This document shows positions 36,201 to 45,209 of a stretch of 64,000 nt of DNA, one piece after another; within the stretch, counting starts at the first letter, position 1, and every line of letters begins with the position of its first letter. Under the pieces are notes generated by a model. It was not told the DNA's origin. It ran no database searches and saw only the letters and a list, made by a program, of their open reading frames with translations. The DNA comes from Steinernema hermaphroditum (taxonomy: Eukaryota > Nematoda > Chromadorea > Rhabditida > Steinernematidae), in assembly GCA_030435675.1 (NCBI GenBank), contig CM059622.1, positions 15,500,001 to 15,564,000 of the forward strand. The letters are read 5' to 3'. A program made the translations under genes and the position numbers.

Positions 36201-39200
36201 ATCCTAATCAGATATGTGCAGATCGTGAATGGTCTATCCGCAATAGTAGAAAACACTGCTTACCTTATGACTGTTTATATCCACCATTTGGACCCGTCCG
36301 GCCCCTTGCTAGGACGCTGATTGATAAAACCGACCCCATAGAACCCAAGTTAGATATGTGTCCTATGAAGATCGTGGATGACCAATCCTTATGACTGTTT
36401 ATATCCACCCGTTAGACCCGTCCCAAACACATTCCATCACAAACTCAGCACTTTATTGATGAGATATTTCGGTGTTGTTTATCTCTCCCCCCAAACCAAA
36501 TAATTTATCCGCGTCTGAAAGTACGCCTCTCTAAGCAGCTGCCGTCCATCCATCACTAACGACTTCCTCGTTCATTTCAGCTGGTGAGCAACGGAGCCTA
36601 CGGCGCTGTTTACTTGGTGCGCCACAAGGAGACAAAGCAGCGCTTTGCGCTGAAAAAAATGAACAAGCACACGCTTATCCTGAGAAATCAAGTAGATCAG
36701 GTCTACGCTGAACGGGATATCCTGACGTTTACGGACAATCCATTCGTCGTGTCGTTCTATGGCTCGTTCGAAACGAAGCACCACCTCTGCATGTTGATGG
36801 AGTATGTCGAGGGAGGCGATTGTGCCGCTCTCCTGAAGACCTGTGGCACGCTGCCCTATGACCTCGTCCGGCTTTACATGGCCGAAACGGTGCTGGCGAT
36901 AGAGTATCTACACTCCTATGGCATCGTGCATCGAGATCTGAAACCTGACAATTTGCTCATCACCGCCATGGGTCACATCAAACTGACCGATTTCGGACTG
37001 TCCAAAATAGGACTCATGTCCAGGACCACCCTTGTGTCCGAGGGCTGCATGGACGTCGCCCTGTCGGCCTGTAATCAGCAGTTCCGAGACAAACAGCTCT
37101 GCGGAACGCCCGAATACATCGCGCCCGAAGTGATTCTTCGACAGGGCTACGGTAACCCGGTCGACTGGTGGGCGCTGGGCATCATTCTCTACGAGTTTCT
37201 CGTCGGAATCGTGCCGTTCCTCGGCGACACACCCGAAGAACTCTTCTCCAACATCATCAGCGAAGAAGTGCTCTATCCGACCGACGACGAAGCGCTTCCA
37301 GTCGAAGCGGAGCATCTGATCAGAAGTCTCATGGAGAAGAATCCTATCGAGCGGCTTGGCACTACCTTTGGCGCCCAGGAGCTGATGGCTCATAGCTTCT
37401 TCGAGGGTCTCGACTTCAATTCGCTGCTGAGACAGAAGGCGGAGTTTGTGCCGAATCTGGAGAATGAAGAGGATACGAGCTACTTTGACAGTGAGTCTAT
37501 TCTCTTTTATTTCGAAAACGGGTCACATTCAGTGATGTCTAAGGGATTTCTGGACCTTTCTGATCCTCTCTTTTCAGCCCGAACCAACCGCTACAACCAC
37601 GAAGTCGATTCCGGCGACGACGACGTCCCCATGTTCCTCTCCTTCAGTACGGCATCGCCCCGCCACAGCATCGTCGGCCTGGACCCCTCTATGCAAGCCC
37701 ACCTTCAAGAACTGCGCGCCCAGAGTCGCCAGAACGAAACGCTCCTCTGCAAATCACCCTCCGAGGACCACACCGTCTCCCCGATCAACTCGGACCATGA
37801 CGCTTTGAGTGATCACAGCGGCCACCATCCCAACCTTCGCACACCAACGCCACTTCGCATGAAACCCGACCAGCTCGTGCCGTCGGCGGTGCTTCTACGG
37901 CGACGTTTCTCGGCGCAGCGATCGTCGAATCTGTCGACGAGTAGCAGTGGAACGGCCGGCACTCCAGGAGGAACGGAGATGGGCTCCGGCACCGGATGGA
38001 TAGGCACGTCCACCGACTCGTCCATCGACGCCTCTTCTTTTGTTTTGGCCGAAAACGCCGGAAGTGCCGCGATCTCGGCGCGGAGGAATATTCCGTCGCC
38101 GATGCCGCCTACCCGTGTCCCGAAGATCTCAAGCTCCGAAGAGCATCAGTCGAATAAGGAGCTGTCGCCGGTGGAGGAGTCGACAACGCTCTCCCCTCAA
38201 AATACTATGGTAAGTGCTCTATTGATTCAAGAAAAACAACTTAAAAGGATAGCTAGAGATCGAGCCTAAATTTGATTCAGAGTAATCTCGATCTTTCCAT
38301 TACATCATGCCATTTTTCGACTCATTTTCAACATCCCATTCCAGCCCCCTCTGGTGAAGACCCAAGAAGTAGTCCTTCGTGGCGCCTCTACCCTCAGCGT
38401 CTCCATCCCTCCCGTATCCACTTCACCATCCTCTTCATCGCCCCACCAAGGCCAACACCTTCAGTATTACCACACGGGCCCACCGGTCTCCCCGGGTGGT
38501 TCCATCTCAAGCGCCTCCTCATGGGACGGCACCGGACCGAACCCCACAACTTCCGCCTGTATCACAAACTCCTCAGAAAGCGGTCCACTCACCATCGGAG
38601 TTCCCCAGCCCCGGAAGCCTTCCCTGCTCATCAAAAAGGGACCCAAAGGCTATGGATTCACCATAAAGTCCGTTCGCGTATACTTGGGCGAGCACTCCGA
38701 CTACTACACCATCGAGCACATTGTCACGTCGGTGGAGGACAACTCACCAGCCTGGGAAGCCGGTCTTCGCGCTTCCGATCTCATCACACACGTCCATCAG
38801 CAGCCCGTCTCCAATCTCAATCATCCCCAGCTGATGCATCGTCTCCTCTCCCACGGTGACACCATCAACCTCATGGTCACACCTCTGGCTTCTTCGTCGA
38901 TCAAAGAGGGTGCCGCCCGCAAATCGATTGGGAAGATGGCGAAACGGAAACCCAAGGCGCCGGCCAGACGGAACCACCTGGAGAAGAAGTCCCGAAAGCC
39001 TTCGTCTCTCCTCAGAAGACTGAGTGGAAAGCGTGGCGGTCCCGGCGACATCGTTCCCGGCACGTCGTCTCAAAAGCAAACCTTCATGCCAAGAAGCGTT
39101 TCCAGTCAAGACGGCGCCATATTGGGAGGATCCCCTGGATCCAATGGGCCTTCTTGCTCGAAGAACGGAGCTCCAAGCACGTCAGGGTTGGCTGTCTCGT

Positions 39201-39494
39201 CGCTGGCCACGACCAGCAAGACAGCCTCTTGCTATCTGGACGTCGATCGCGCCGGCGACCAACTTCCCATCATTCCAAAGCAGAAGAGACTCTCCGACGT
39301 GGGTATCATCGGCCATAGGATCCACTTGTCGCCGGGCAGTGCGCAGATGCCGCCGGTCAGTCCACCACCCCCAGAGCCGTCATCTTCCAGGTAAGCGCCC
39401 TGTCAACATGCCCTCCATCTAAATCGGGTCTTTTAGATCTCTCCGTAAACTGTCGGCCTCGCGACTCATGAATCGACTGAGGAAAAACGACTAA
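21271..39494 (+). CDS. kin-4: MAST-family serine/threonine kinase (KIN-4-like), complete
   Basis: Microtubule-associated Ser/Thr (MAST) AGC kinase with a PDZ domain. Exons: 21271-21474, 23628-23940, 23985-24077, 29637-29735, 33015-33181, 34319-34618, 34745-35503, 35547-35819, 36581-37490, 37578-38209, 38345-39390, 39437-39494. All introns are GT-AG; 4854 nt, 1617 aa. Order: Ser/Pro-rich N-terminus; [16 protein letters not shown] (about 250-265) and [16 protein letters not shown] (about 370-385), both MAST signatures; the MAST pre-kinase domain (about 430-690, [17 protein letters not shown]); kinase (about 732-1005) with [14 protein letters not shown] (K761/K762), HRDLKPDN (D855), DFG (D873), [13 protein letters not shown] (about 1342-1432, [14 protein letters not shown]); basic tail [19 protein letters not shown]. 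An in-frame TGA at 21241 supports the ATG. Introns 1, 3 and 4 are long (2.2, 5.6, 3.3 kb). Upstream non-coding exons are not excluded. Confidence 0.95.
22505..23120. repeat. Foldback (long inverted repeat) element in MAST intron 1
   Basis: Left arm about 22505-22755 and right arm about 22885-23120 are inverted copies. GATTCAGGATATAGCATTC on the left matches GAATGCTATATCTTGAATC on the right, and the minus-strand CGACGGCACTCCTGAATAGC matches CGACGGTACTCCTGAACGGC. Spacer about 130 bp. A partial third piece (CCTACAATACCTAACCCTGA) lies at about 23170. No coding content. Confidence 0.75.
24078..29636. other. MAST intron 3 (5.6 kb): no nested gene seen
   Basis: Contains a tRNA-like fragment at 27.84 kb and a CpG-rich patch at about 29.34-29.60 kb just before exon 4 that could mark an internal promoter. 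No other gene could be supported. Confidence 0.6.
27836..27907 (+). repeat. tRNA-like fragment
   Basis: GTGTAGTGCAATGGTAAAG resembles an A box and CACGGGTTCGACACC a B box; the arms between do not fold as a tRNA. Likely a tRNA-derived SINE remnant or pseudogene. Confidence 0.5.
30205..30262 (-). repeat. tRNA-like fragment
   Basis: On the minus strand GGGTAGTGCTTAGG then GTCCGGGTTCGATTCTC: A-box and B-box-like spacing, without a full cloverleaf. Confidence 0.4.
31760..31868. repeat. Truncated hAT-like small element
   Basis: Ends in TGCCCATCTCTGG, the mirror of the CCAGAGATGGGCA end at 45068, with shared internal wording (CGGCTGGCGCCC). The left terminal repeat is missing. The preceding 31.69-31.74 kb (ATGCCATCGATTCAAGAGTAA) resembles the end of the interspersed repeat at 41.88 kb. 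Confidence 0.55.
32966..33181 (+). other. Possible alternative first coding exon of MAST
   Basis: An ATG at 32966 ([16 protein letters not shown]) reads without a stop through the exon 5 acceptor and continues in the MAST frame to the donor at 33182; the frame is open back to 32690. The upstream 32.65-32.95 kb is CpG-rich. This would give an isoform lacking the residues encoded by exons 1-4. Inference only. Confidence 0.35.
33574..34015. repeat. Diverged tandem duplication in MAST intron 5
   Basis: GGTTAAAGTAGGGATAGGG, ACTCGTTTGG, CTTTTTTCCTTTTGCC and CTCCCTAG of the first unit recur in order about 225 bp later (GGTTAAAGTAGGGAAACC, ACTCGTTTTGG, CTTTTTCCTTTTCTC, CCCCCTAG). Confidence 0.7.
35820..36580. 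other. MAST intron 8 with a short tandem duplication
   Basis: TTATGACTGTTTATATCCACC followed by GGACCCGTCC or AGACCCGTCC occurs twice (about 36.27 and 36.39 kb), each after AAACCGACCCC-type sequence. Otherwise nothing seen. Confidence 0.6.
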
Positions 39495-39702
39495 AGCTTT
39501 ACCTTCATAATCATTGTGTTACTATTGTACATTTTATATCTTCTCATACGTGTCGAGTTAGTGTCGCTCTCTGTCCGCCTTGTACATTCCCCTGTCTTCT
39601 GAAATTTCTAATATTTATTGTAGACCGCTGTCGCTGTCCAGCTTTCGCGCGCGCGCTTCAAACGGTGTATCGGAACTCGGAGAGAGTGCACACACACTGG
39701 TA

Positions 39703-39708
39703 AATAAA
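39703..39708 (+). terminator. AATAAA polyadenylation signal of MAST
   Basis: AATAAA about 210 nt downstream of the MAST stop at 39494. The only other gene nearby, the SKP1-like CDS, is convergent and ends at 39864. Confidence 0.7.
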
Positions 39709-39863
39709 AGAAATGTTTCTTAGAGTTTTCCCTCTTCCGTCCTTCCTTTCTTCCGAAGCTATTGAGTGTTGTCACGTGAATCATAATTCATAAAGTATCT
39801 CAGATCTCGTTTGAACTACAGTACGATAGTCAAGCCTTTTATTTGGCAAGTTCCATAGCAGAT

Positions 39864-40301
39864 TCAAATATGGCTCTCTTTCGTTTCGCTGCGGTTGAAC
39901 CACTTGGCAAACTCTTCGGTCGATAATGCCCTCATCTGGCTCATGATGTACTTGACGACGTTCGTTGTCAGAAGGTGACACTCCAAGAAGTTAGCAGTTA
40001 CAATGAGCTTTGCAAGGTCGCCAACTTCTAGTGACTTGAACATGTCTTCCTCTTTTTGCGAAATACGTCCATTGCGTTGGTGTTCTACGAGTTGTTCCTC
40101 TGAAAGGGGTTCTTCTAGGTTCACCAATTTGATCCACTGGTTGAGAAGGGCGAGGTTCGAGCTGTTCAAGGACAGCAGAGGAATGACTTCTCCGATCGAT
40201 TCGAAGCCTTGATCAGAAAGGAAGTTTGAGTAGGCGGCGAACGTGGTGGGGAAGTGGAAGACGTCACCCTCGCTGGATTCGAATTGCAGGAAAGAGGTCA
40301 T
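39864..40301 (-). CDS. SKP1-related protein with shortened C-terminus
   Basis: SKP1 links F-box proteins to CUL1 in SCF ubiquitin ligases; nematodes have an expanded skr family (established knowledge). The single exon gives 145 aa from the ATG at 40301. An upstream in-frame start at 40367 would add 22 residues. The N-terminal BTB/POZ-like part starts FLQFESSEGDVF. The SKP1 dimerisation segment is clear: VGDLAKLIVTANFLECHLL, then STEEFAKWFNR, matching the SKP1 pattern GTLFELILAANYLD...TPEEIRKTFN. It then stops after only eight more residues, so the last two helices that grip the F-box are missing. An acceptor-like ACACAG lies 2 nt before the ATG. It may be a functional skr paralogue or a truncated copy; there is no frameshift. 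Confidence 0.8.
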   Translation of the reverse strand: MTSFLQFESSEGDVFHFPTTFAAYSNFLSDQGFESIGEVIPLLSLNSSNLALLNQWIKLVNLEEPLSEEQLVEHQRNGRISQKEEDMFKSLEVGDLAKLIVTANFLECHLLTTNVVKYIMSQMRALSTEEFAKWFNRSETKESHI

Positions 40302-40439
40302 CTCTGTGTTGGATTTTTTTGTAGGTTCGCTTAGGGATAGATCTCTTATATGATGGAAATCTATCAAAAAGCGATGCTGAATGTGTTAGGACGCAATCGT
40401 ACACCATCGCTTTGAAACATAGAAGCAATGCTTTGAAGC

Positions 40440-40890
40440 ATTTCTCTAGCACAAACTACTGGTGTATGGCTAAAGGAAATTTCACTTTTGCTTCATAAAA
40501 TATACGGCTAAGGCACATGTTGTTCACTCAGTTCTTTGGGCATTCCAGTTGATGGTTTCATGCCATAGGCATTGGGTTGGAGAGTTAAAGAAGTCGTTTA
40601 TAACGAATTTTTACTAGTAAAATCAAACATATTTCATTCAAGGTGCCCGCCATTGCGCATTCGTAGAAAATCCAAAGTTTGAGAGTGAAAGATGTTTTGG
40701 TCTATTTTTCAACCTCTTTATCTTATTCTGAGTGCTTACCCCTAATGTAGTCACTTACGAATAAACACAGGTGACGGTAAGATAGAGCGATAATAGAACA
40801 GTAAATCGGAATCACTCAACCCAGAGTGGAAAGCCATTGCTGAGGTCCACTTGTCAACTGTTGTTCGCTCATTCCACTTCTGGATCGTAT
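40440..40890. other. Spacer
   Basis: AT-rich; nothing seen except the 8-bp target duplication at its right edge. Confidence 0.5.
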
Positions 40891-40905
40891 GGTTTCATGG
40901 TACTA

Positions 40906-41026
40906 GGACATTTGCGCCACCGACATTTGCGCCACCGACATTTGCGCCACAGACATTTGCGCCACAGACATTTGCGCCACAGACATTTGCGCCACAAACA
41001 TTTGCGCCACAGACATTTGCGCCACT
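40906..41026. repeat. Left terminal array of 15-bp repeats (8 units)
   Basis: Units read GACATTTGCGCCACC with small changes at the last bases (CACC, CACA). Confidence 0.95.
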
Positions 41027-41358
41027 TTTCTGGTCTCACCACGAAAAGCCTTTTACGAATCCTTTTAATTGATAACTGGAGTAGGAACGGTAAGTCGTGA
41101 GTTGTGTTCGATACTTTCTGTGTCTCACCATGTAAGCTACGACTAGGACATATAAGAATAAACTTAAAAATCGTAAACAAAAATTTGAGTCAAAACCTGT
41201 GTCTCACAACTATGGCCTGGCATTTATGCACGAGTTTGAGTTTATAAAATTCAGATCAAATTCTTAATCTTGAATTTCGTGTTTTCGGGCACGCACAAAA
41301 TCAATAGGTATGAGCCTAAGCCAAGCCTGGATGTTAGGTCATTAGGCCATCGCCCGCA

Positions 41359-41412
41359 ATATTAAATATCTAGGCATGTTCCACAAGAAGAACATGCCTA
41401 GATATTTAATAT
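41359..41412. repeat. Perfect 23-bp inverted repeat with 8-nt loop
   Basis: Arm ATATTAAATATCTAGGCATG plus TTC at 41359-41381 is mirrored exactly at 41390-41412; the loop is CACAAGAA. Confidence 0.95.
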
Positions 41413-41890
41413 GGTCTTTCATTTGTGTTCGCAGCGATCGGTCGGGTCATCCACTCGCTCTCTCTGAGGCTGGAATGAGTTGAGTTAGCGGTTGTTCTCG
41501 GCCGTCGTTGTTGGCACAATGATCGCCCCGTTCCAATCCGTTGTGGCTGGCGTGGAACGTAAGCCGAATTATGTATATCTCGCCAAAAAGACCGTCAGCA
41601 TCGCCCGATCACCTGCGCCGTTCACTCAAGCTGAAGAATCGCCCCAACTCCGAAGTCTGCTCCGTCAACCGCACCGAAGACGGGACTCCACGTTGCCTGT
41701 TATGCTCCACCACCGCGCATCTTCTGGATACAGCCTCTTTGTCGCTTCGAAGCCCGCGCACATTGATAGGATAGCTGTCTTCAATTCGGACGTCGCGCTC
41801 TGCGCCGAAGAAAGAAGATCAGCAGCTACTACGGTGATATACGGTTCTCCTTTGAGCATTATGAGATATCTTGCATGACGAATGTCATTG
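41413..41890 (+). repeat. Interspersed repeat copy 1 (partner at 57.8-58.3 kb)
   Basis: Shares long stretches with the minus strand of 57780-58310: AGCGATCGGTCGGGTC, CTCTCTCTGAGGCTG, GGCCGTCGTTGTTGGC, ATGATCGCCCCG and GAAGCCCGCGCA. The reading frame is not preserved between copies, so it is probably non-coding. Its end (GTCATTGATTCAAGAGTAAA) recurs at 31.72 kb. Confidence 0.75.
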
Positions 41891-42064
41891 ATTCAAGAGT
41901 AAATGTAAATGCATGTTCCTAAGCCAAACCTAGGTCTACGACATAAGCAAAGAGGAGGGCTCGCTTCGCTTGCTGAAACGTCAGTGACATGCGCCTAGAC
42001 ATCTGAACACAATATGCTCTCCGTTTAAAATTTAAAAGTATTGGGCGTAAACAGGCTTTTCGTG

Positions 42065-42182
42065 GTGAGACCAGAAAAGTGACGTAAATGTCAATGGCGC
42101 AAATGTCAATGGCGCAAATGTCGGTGGCGCAAATGTCAGTGGCGCAAATGTCGGTGGCGCAAATGTCGGTGGCGCAAATGTC
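42065..42182. repeat. Right terminal array of 15-bp repeats (7 units)
   Basis: Units GTGGCGCAAATGTCG, in inverted orientation to the left array; the innermost unit is degenerate (GTGACGTAAATGTCA). Confidence 0.95.
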
Positions 42183-42409
42183 CGAACACCGGTTTCATGA
42201 TTCAATAGGCTATATATGGTCGCCGTAATTTCGATGGGTCAAGGCTCCTCACACGAAAAGTGCGCTTCTGGGAAACGTCGCACTCCGATTTTGTGAAAGG
42301 GAAAGGTGGACAAAGGAATAGGAAACAAATTTATCGAAGGGCGATTAAAATAACAATGAGAAGCAAATAATATAAGGTGCGGCTCCTCATTGGTTTCTTC
42401 CTCCTTCTT

Positions 42410-44339
42410 TCAGTCCTCCGTTTTGTCCTCCTTCTTCTTCTCAGCGACCGCCTGTGCGAGTTGGGAGTCGCTCAGGCCGTCCTCCCGCCAAGGGGCCTCG
42501 ATCTCTTGGCAAGAGCGACGGACCCAGTCCGCACTCTGCTTAAACAGAGCGACGGACTCAATATTCCATGAATGTATTATTATTAATTCATACATTACAG
42601 AACTACAAATCACGACTTTCGCGCAATCTTAACCTTGCATTTGACCCGAAGCAATCTGCTATAAGCGGCGAAAAGCTCTTTTGGACTCGGGTATGGGTAC
42701 ATCGTGGCGAGACGAGGAACTCCCTGATCGTCGCACTGCACGGCGCGCACAACGTCTTTCCACCAGAAGATGCCACTTTTGTCGACCCGACGGACGAGAG
42801 CCTTAGACGCTAGGATGCCCGTGAAGAGCGCATCTTCCACTTGGAGAAGAGGCGTCTCGGCGGCCATCTCGATGATTGCCTTCGCCGCCGTCGAAGTCAT
42901 CATATACGCCGGACCGTTACAGTATGCAGGATAGCGTCTCCGCTCGTAGAGCTCCTTTGGAACGTACCTTAATGGAACAGCGATGAGTGTGAGCACAAAA
43001 TTGAAATTCATACCAGGTGGAGTTGGCATCGCGATTCACGGCGGTCCCTCTCCAAATGACGCCATAGATCGTTTTGTTGTCGCCCTTGTCGAATTCTGTT
43101 TCTACGAAGTGAAGAAGACGGTCCAGCTCCGCGACGGAGTCGTCGTCGATCTTCAGCGCAAATGGGACGTTAGGACAGAACATGTTGTACCAGTCGAGAC
43201 TCGTGTAGATCTGAAATGCCACACTGAAAGTGACTGAGCCTGTGGGAGTATATCACTGCAGAACGGTCGAAATACTCATGAGTCTTGTGTGAAAGTAATT
43301 CAAGCATGTGACCGGTCGCTTTCTTTCATTTTCCGGCCGGACTCTCCCTAGGGTGCTCACGAACATGCGACTTCTGTTTAGACGCCCTTTTTGGACCGCC
43401 CTGTCTAAGCAGACCGTCCGATTACGAATTAAACGCGTTCGCAGTGAACAACACAAACAATTCCAACGAAACCGTTCAACTGTACTTCGAAATGACCTCC
43501 AAGGAGAGGCCAGTTTCAGAGACAATTGGGACTGAGCCCGGTGTCGAACCCACCCCGACCGATTACAAATCAAACGCGTTCGCAATGAGCCACACAAACA
43601 GTAATATGGTGACCGGTTATCTGCCAATTTGTCTAAGGCCTTGCGTTTCCTTGCAGTTTTGAGTCACTTTTACTTTGACTCACCTTCAAAGAAAGATTTC
43701 TGTAGCTGTCAACAACGTCTGTAACAATGAGATCTCCACTGATACGATTCTCCTCCTCCACCGCTTCGGAAAGACTGTCGTTTTGTGCGTCTCCTAGCAC
43801 GAAGAACACCGCCGCCTTCGTCGTCTAAATTCACAGAGTACACGTTCTAACCTTCACAATTCATACCTTGTTAGGGTGCGCCCACGTCTGTCGGATAGCT
43901 TCGCGTTGTTCGAAAGCAGAAGGCCTCGACGGAATGAAAACGAACAACGATTTATCGACGCAGCGCTCTACCATGGGCTCTGTCAAAAGGCGGTAATCGA
44001 ACTGGACGGTCGAGAAGTTGACACTCAAGGTGATTGGGCTATAGCGTAATCCGCTTAGCTTCAGGGCGCCGTCGACGGCGCCGTTAAGGGCTGGAATCCA
44101 CGTACAGCGTGTAAGGAGAAGGGTATCTAGGACATTCAGATGAATAATAGATGAAGACGAGGGTGAATAGGGTATAGACCAAGTAGACCAATGTCGTTTT
44201 GATCTCGAAATCTAAACTTACAAACAACGAAGAAGAATATGAAGTACCGATGTTTCGAGAATAACTTAGATGCCTTCGCGAATCGATGCTGTCTTCGTAA
44301 GACTTCTAGCCGACTATAAGGGAACAATCCGAGGGGCAT
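42410..44339 (-). CDS. GT31 family beta-1,3-galactosyltransferase-like enzyme
   Basis: Golgi type II glycosyltransferase adding a sugar in beta-1,3 linkage; acceptor unknown. Exons on the minus strand: 44339-44222, 44126-43867, 43824-43684, 43210-43014, 42967-42634, 42556-42410; 1197 nt, 398 aa. Features: short basic cytosolic N-terminus, signal anchor FIFFFVVYTLLL (about 33-45, created by the exon 1/2 join), a conserved REAIRQTWAHP motif (about 115-124), DVVDSYRNLSLK, the metal-binding triad IDDD (D195-D197), YPAYCNGPAYMM and the late acidic motif EDALF (about 283-287), all GT31 hallmarks. The last join (AAG|GTTAAG) is weak; without it translation stops at a TGA at 42610 and the acidic 48-residue tail is lost. 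Intron 3 carries a SINE. An acceptor-like CCAG lies 2 nt before the ATG. Confidence 0.88.
43411..43460 (-). repeat. Partial SINE segment
   Basis: GAACGCGTTTAATTCGTAATCG on the minus strand repeats the central part of the SINE head at 43525-43600. It sits in the same intron and orientation, about 100 bp further 3' in the SINE sense. Confidence 0.6.
43525..43600 (-). repeat. tRNA-Thr-derived SINE head, copy 4
   Basis: Minus strand: TTGTGTGGCTCATTGCGAAC, GATTTGTAATCGG (anticodon-loop-like TTTGTAA), GGTGGGTTCGACACCGGGC and CTCAGTCCC. Lies inside intron 3 of the GT31 gene. Confidence 0.85.
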
Positions 44340-44344
44340 CGCTG

Positions 44345-45060
44345 GACATCAATACGAAGCATCATTCGGAGACCGCCATGTGGTGACAACTCTGCAAAGG
44401 CATCTACAAATCCGTGGCAATAGCGACTTTTTAACACCACACAACGAGAGAACCGGAATAGGAGAGTGACAAATCGGCATGAAAACAGTCAAATAGTGAG
44501 TGATTTAGGGATATTGTGACCGAGCTGGACTTTTCGATCGATCTTTATATGTATAGTATAAGACTGAAAGGGAAGGACTTCTATTTCTATGCCTCTTGTT
44601 GGATGGCTCGGCCGTTCTCCTTACGGTTGCCAGGATGCAAGGATCCGCGTAATCGGCCTTTTAGAGAAGAGTCCAATATAGTTCAGAATTTAGAGAAAGA
44701 CGCAAATGTCACGAGATATTATAATATCGATATTCCTCAAGTTCCTAATGACCACATTTGAGGGAACCTTCTGCAGTGTTCTCCTCAAATTTGGCATTTG
44801 CGCATTGTGGGATTTGTTCATTTCCACTGCACTTTCTCGTCTGACCTCCAAATATAAATGTTTGGTGAACTATTTGTGTATTTCTGGCTGGCCTGTTTTC
44901 TATATTTGGAATTTTGAAGACCCGAAATGGGCACGAATTTCGATATAATCCGCTTAAATGGATGGTACATGACTTGTGATTACTCTTTTGAAGCAATACC
45001 ACTCTACAGTTACACATCCAGGAAAGATCTGTTCGCTGTTTGTGACTCAAATGAAAATAT
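44345..45060. other. Region without a supported gene
   Basis: Overlapping ORFs on both strands (including a 191-aa minus ORF running through the 45.1 kb element) show no motif or splice context. Confidence 0.5.
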
Positions 45061-45067
45061 ATTCCGT

Positions 45068-45205
45068 CCAGAGATGGGCAGAAAGAACAGATCGGATCGG
45101 CTAGCCGATCAACCGATCTGATTGACGATTGACGGATCGGCTGGCGCCACCCGTCAGCCGGCTCACGGCTCAAGCCGATGCGGCAAAGTCGTTGCCCATC
45201 TATGG
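45068..45205. mobile_element. Small hAT-like non-autonomous element (MITE)
   Basis: Terminal inverted repeats CCAGAGATGGGCA (45068-45080) and TGCCCATCTATGG (45193-45205) resemble the CAGRGATGGGCA ends of hAT transposons. The interior is CG-rich and partly self-complementary (GGATCGGCTAGCCGATC). I do not see a clean 8-bp target duplication. Confidence 0.6.
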
Positions 45206-45209
45206 TCTC

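Larger units (their letters stand above)
40899..42190. mobile_element. Foldback-type transposon with tandem-repeat inverted termini
   Basis: The left end (40899-41055) is GGTACTAGGACA, eight 15-bp units (ATTTGCGCCACCGAC type), then TTTTCTGGTCTCACCACGAA. The right end (42050-42190) is its inverse: TTCGTGGTGAGACCAGAAAA, seven units of GTGGCGCAAATGTCG type, then GTCCGAACACC. GGTTTCAT occurs directly outside both ends (40891-40898 and 42191-42198), an 8-bp target duplication that could be 9 bp because the next base is G on both sides. The interior holds a perfect 23-bp-arm hairpin (41359-41412) and an interspersed-repeat copy (41413-41890). No transposase ORF is visible, so it is non-autonomous. 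The architecture fits Foldback/MULE-like elements; the superfamily is inference. Confidence 0.85.

Noticed and set aside
36584..38269. Uninterrupted 561-aa reading of the MAST kinase region
   Set aside because: It reads through an 87-bp intron (37491-37577) with clean GT-AG ends and past the donor at 38210. Splicing restores the family sequence YFDTRTNRY.
41492..41878. 128-aa ORF inside the foldback element, similar to a minus ORF at 58031-58348
   Set aside because: Similarity is at the DNA level with frameshifts between copies; no conserved protein domain, so not a transposase.
40906..42182. Regular 15-bp repeats resembling a CRISPR-type array
   Set aside because: The units are contiguous without spacers, sit in inverted pairs at the ends of a transposon with a target duplication, and the genome is eukaryotic.
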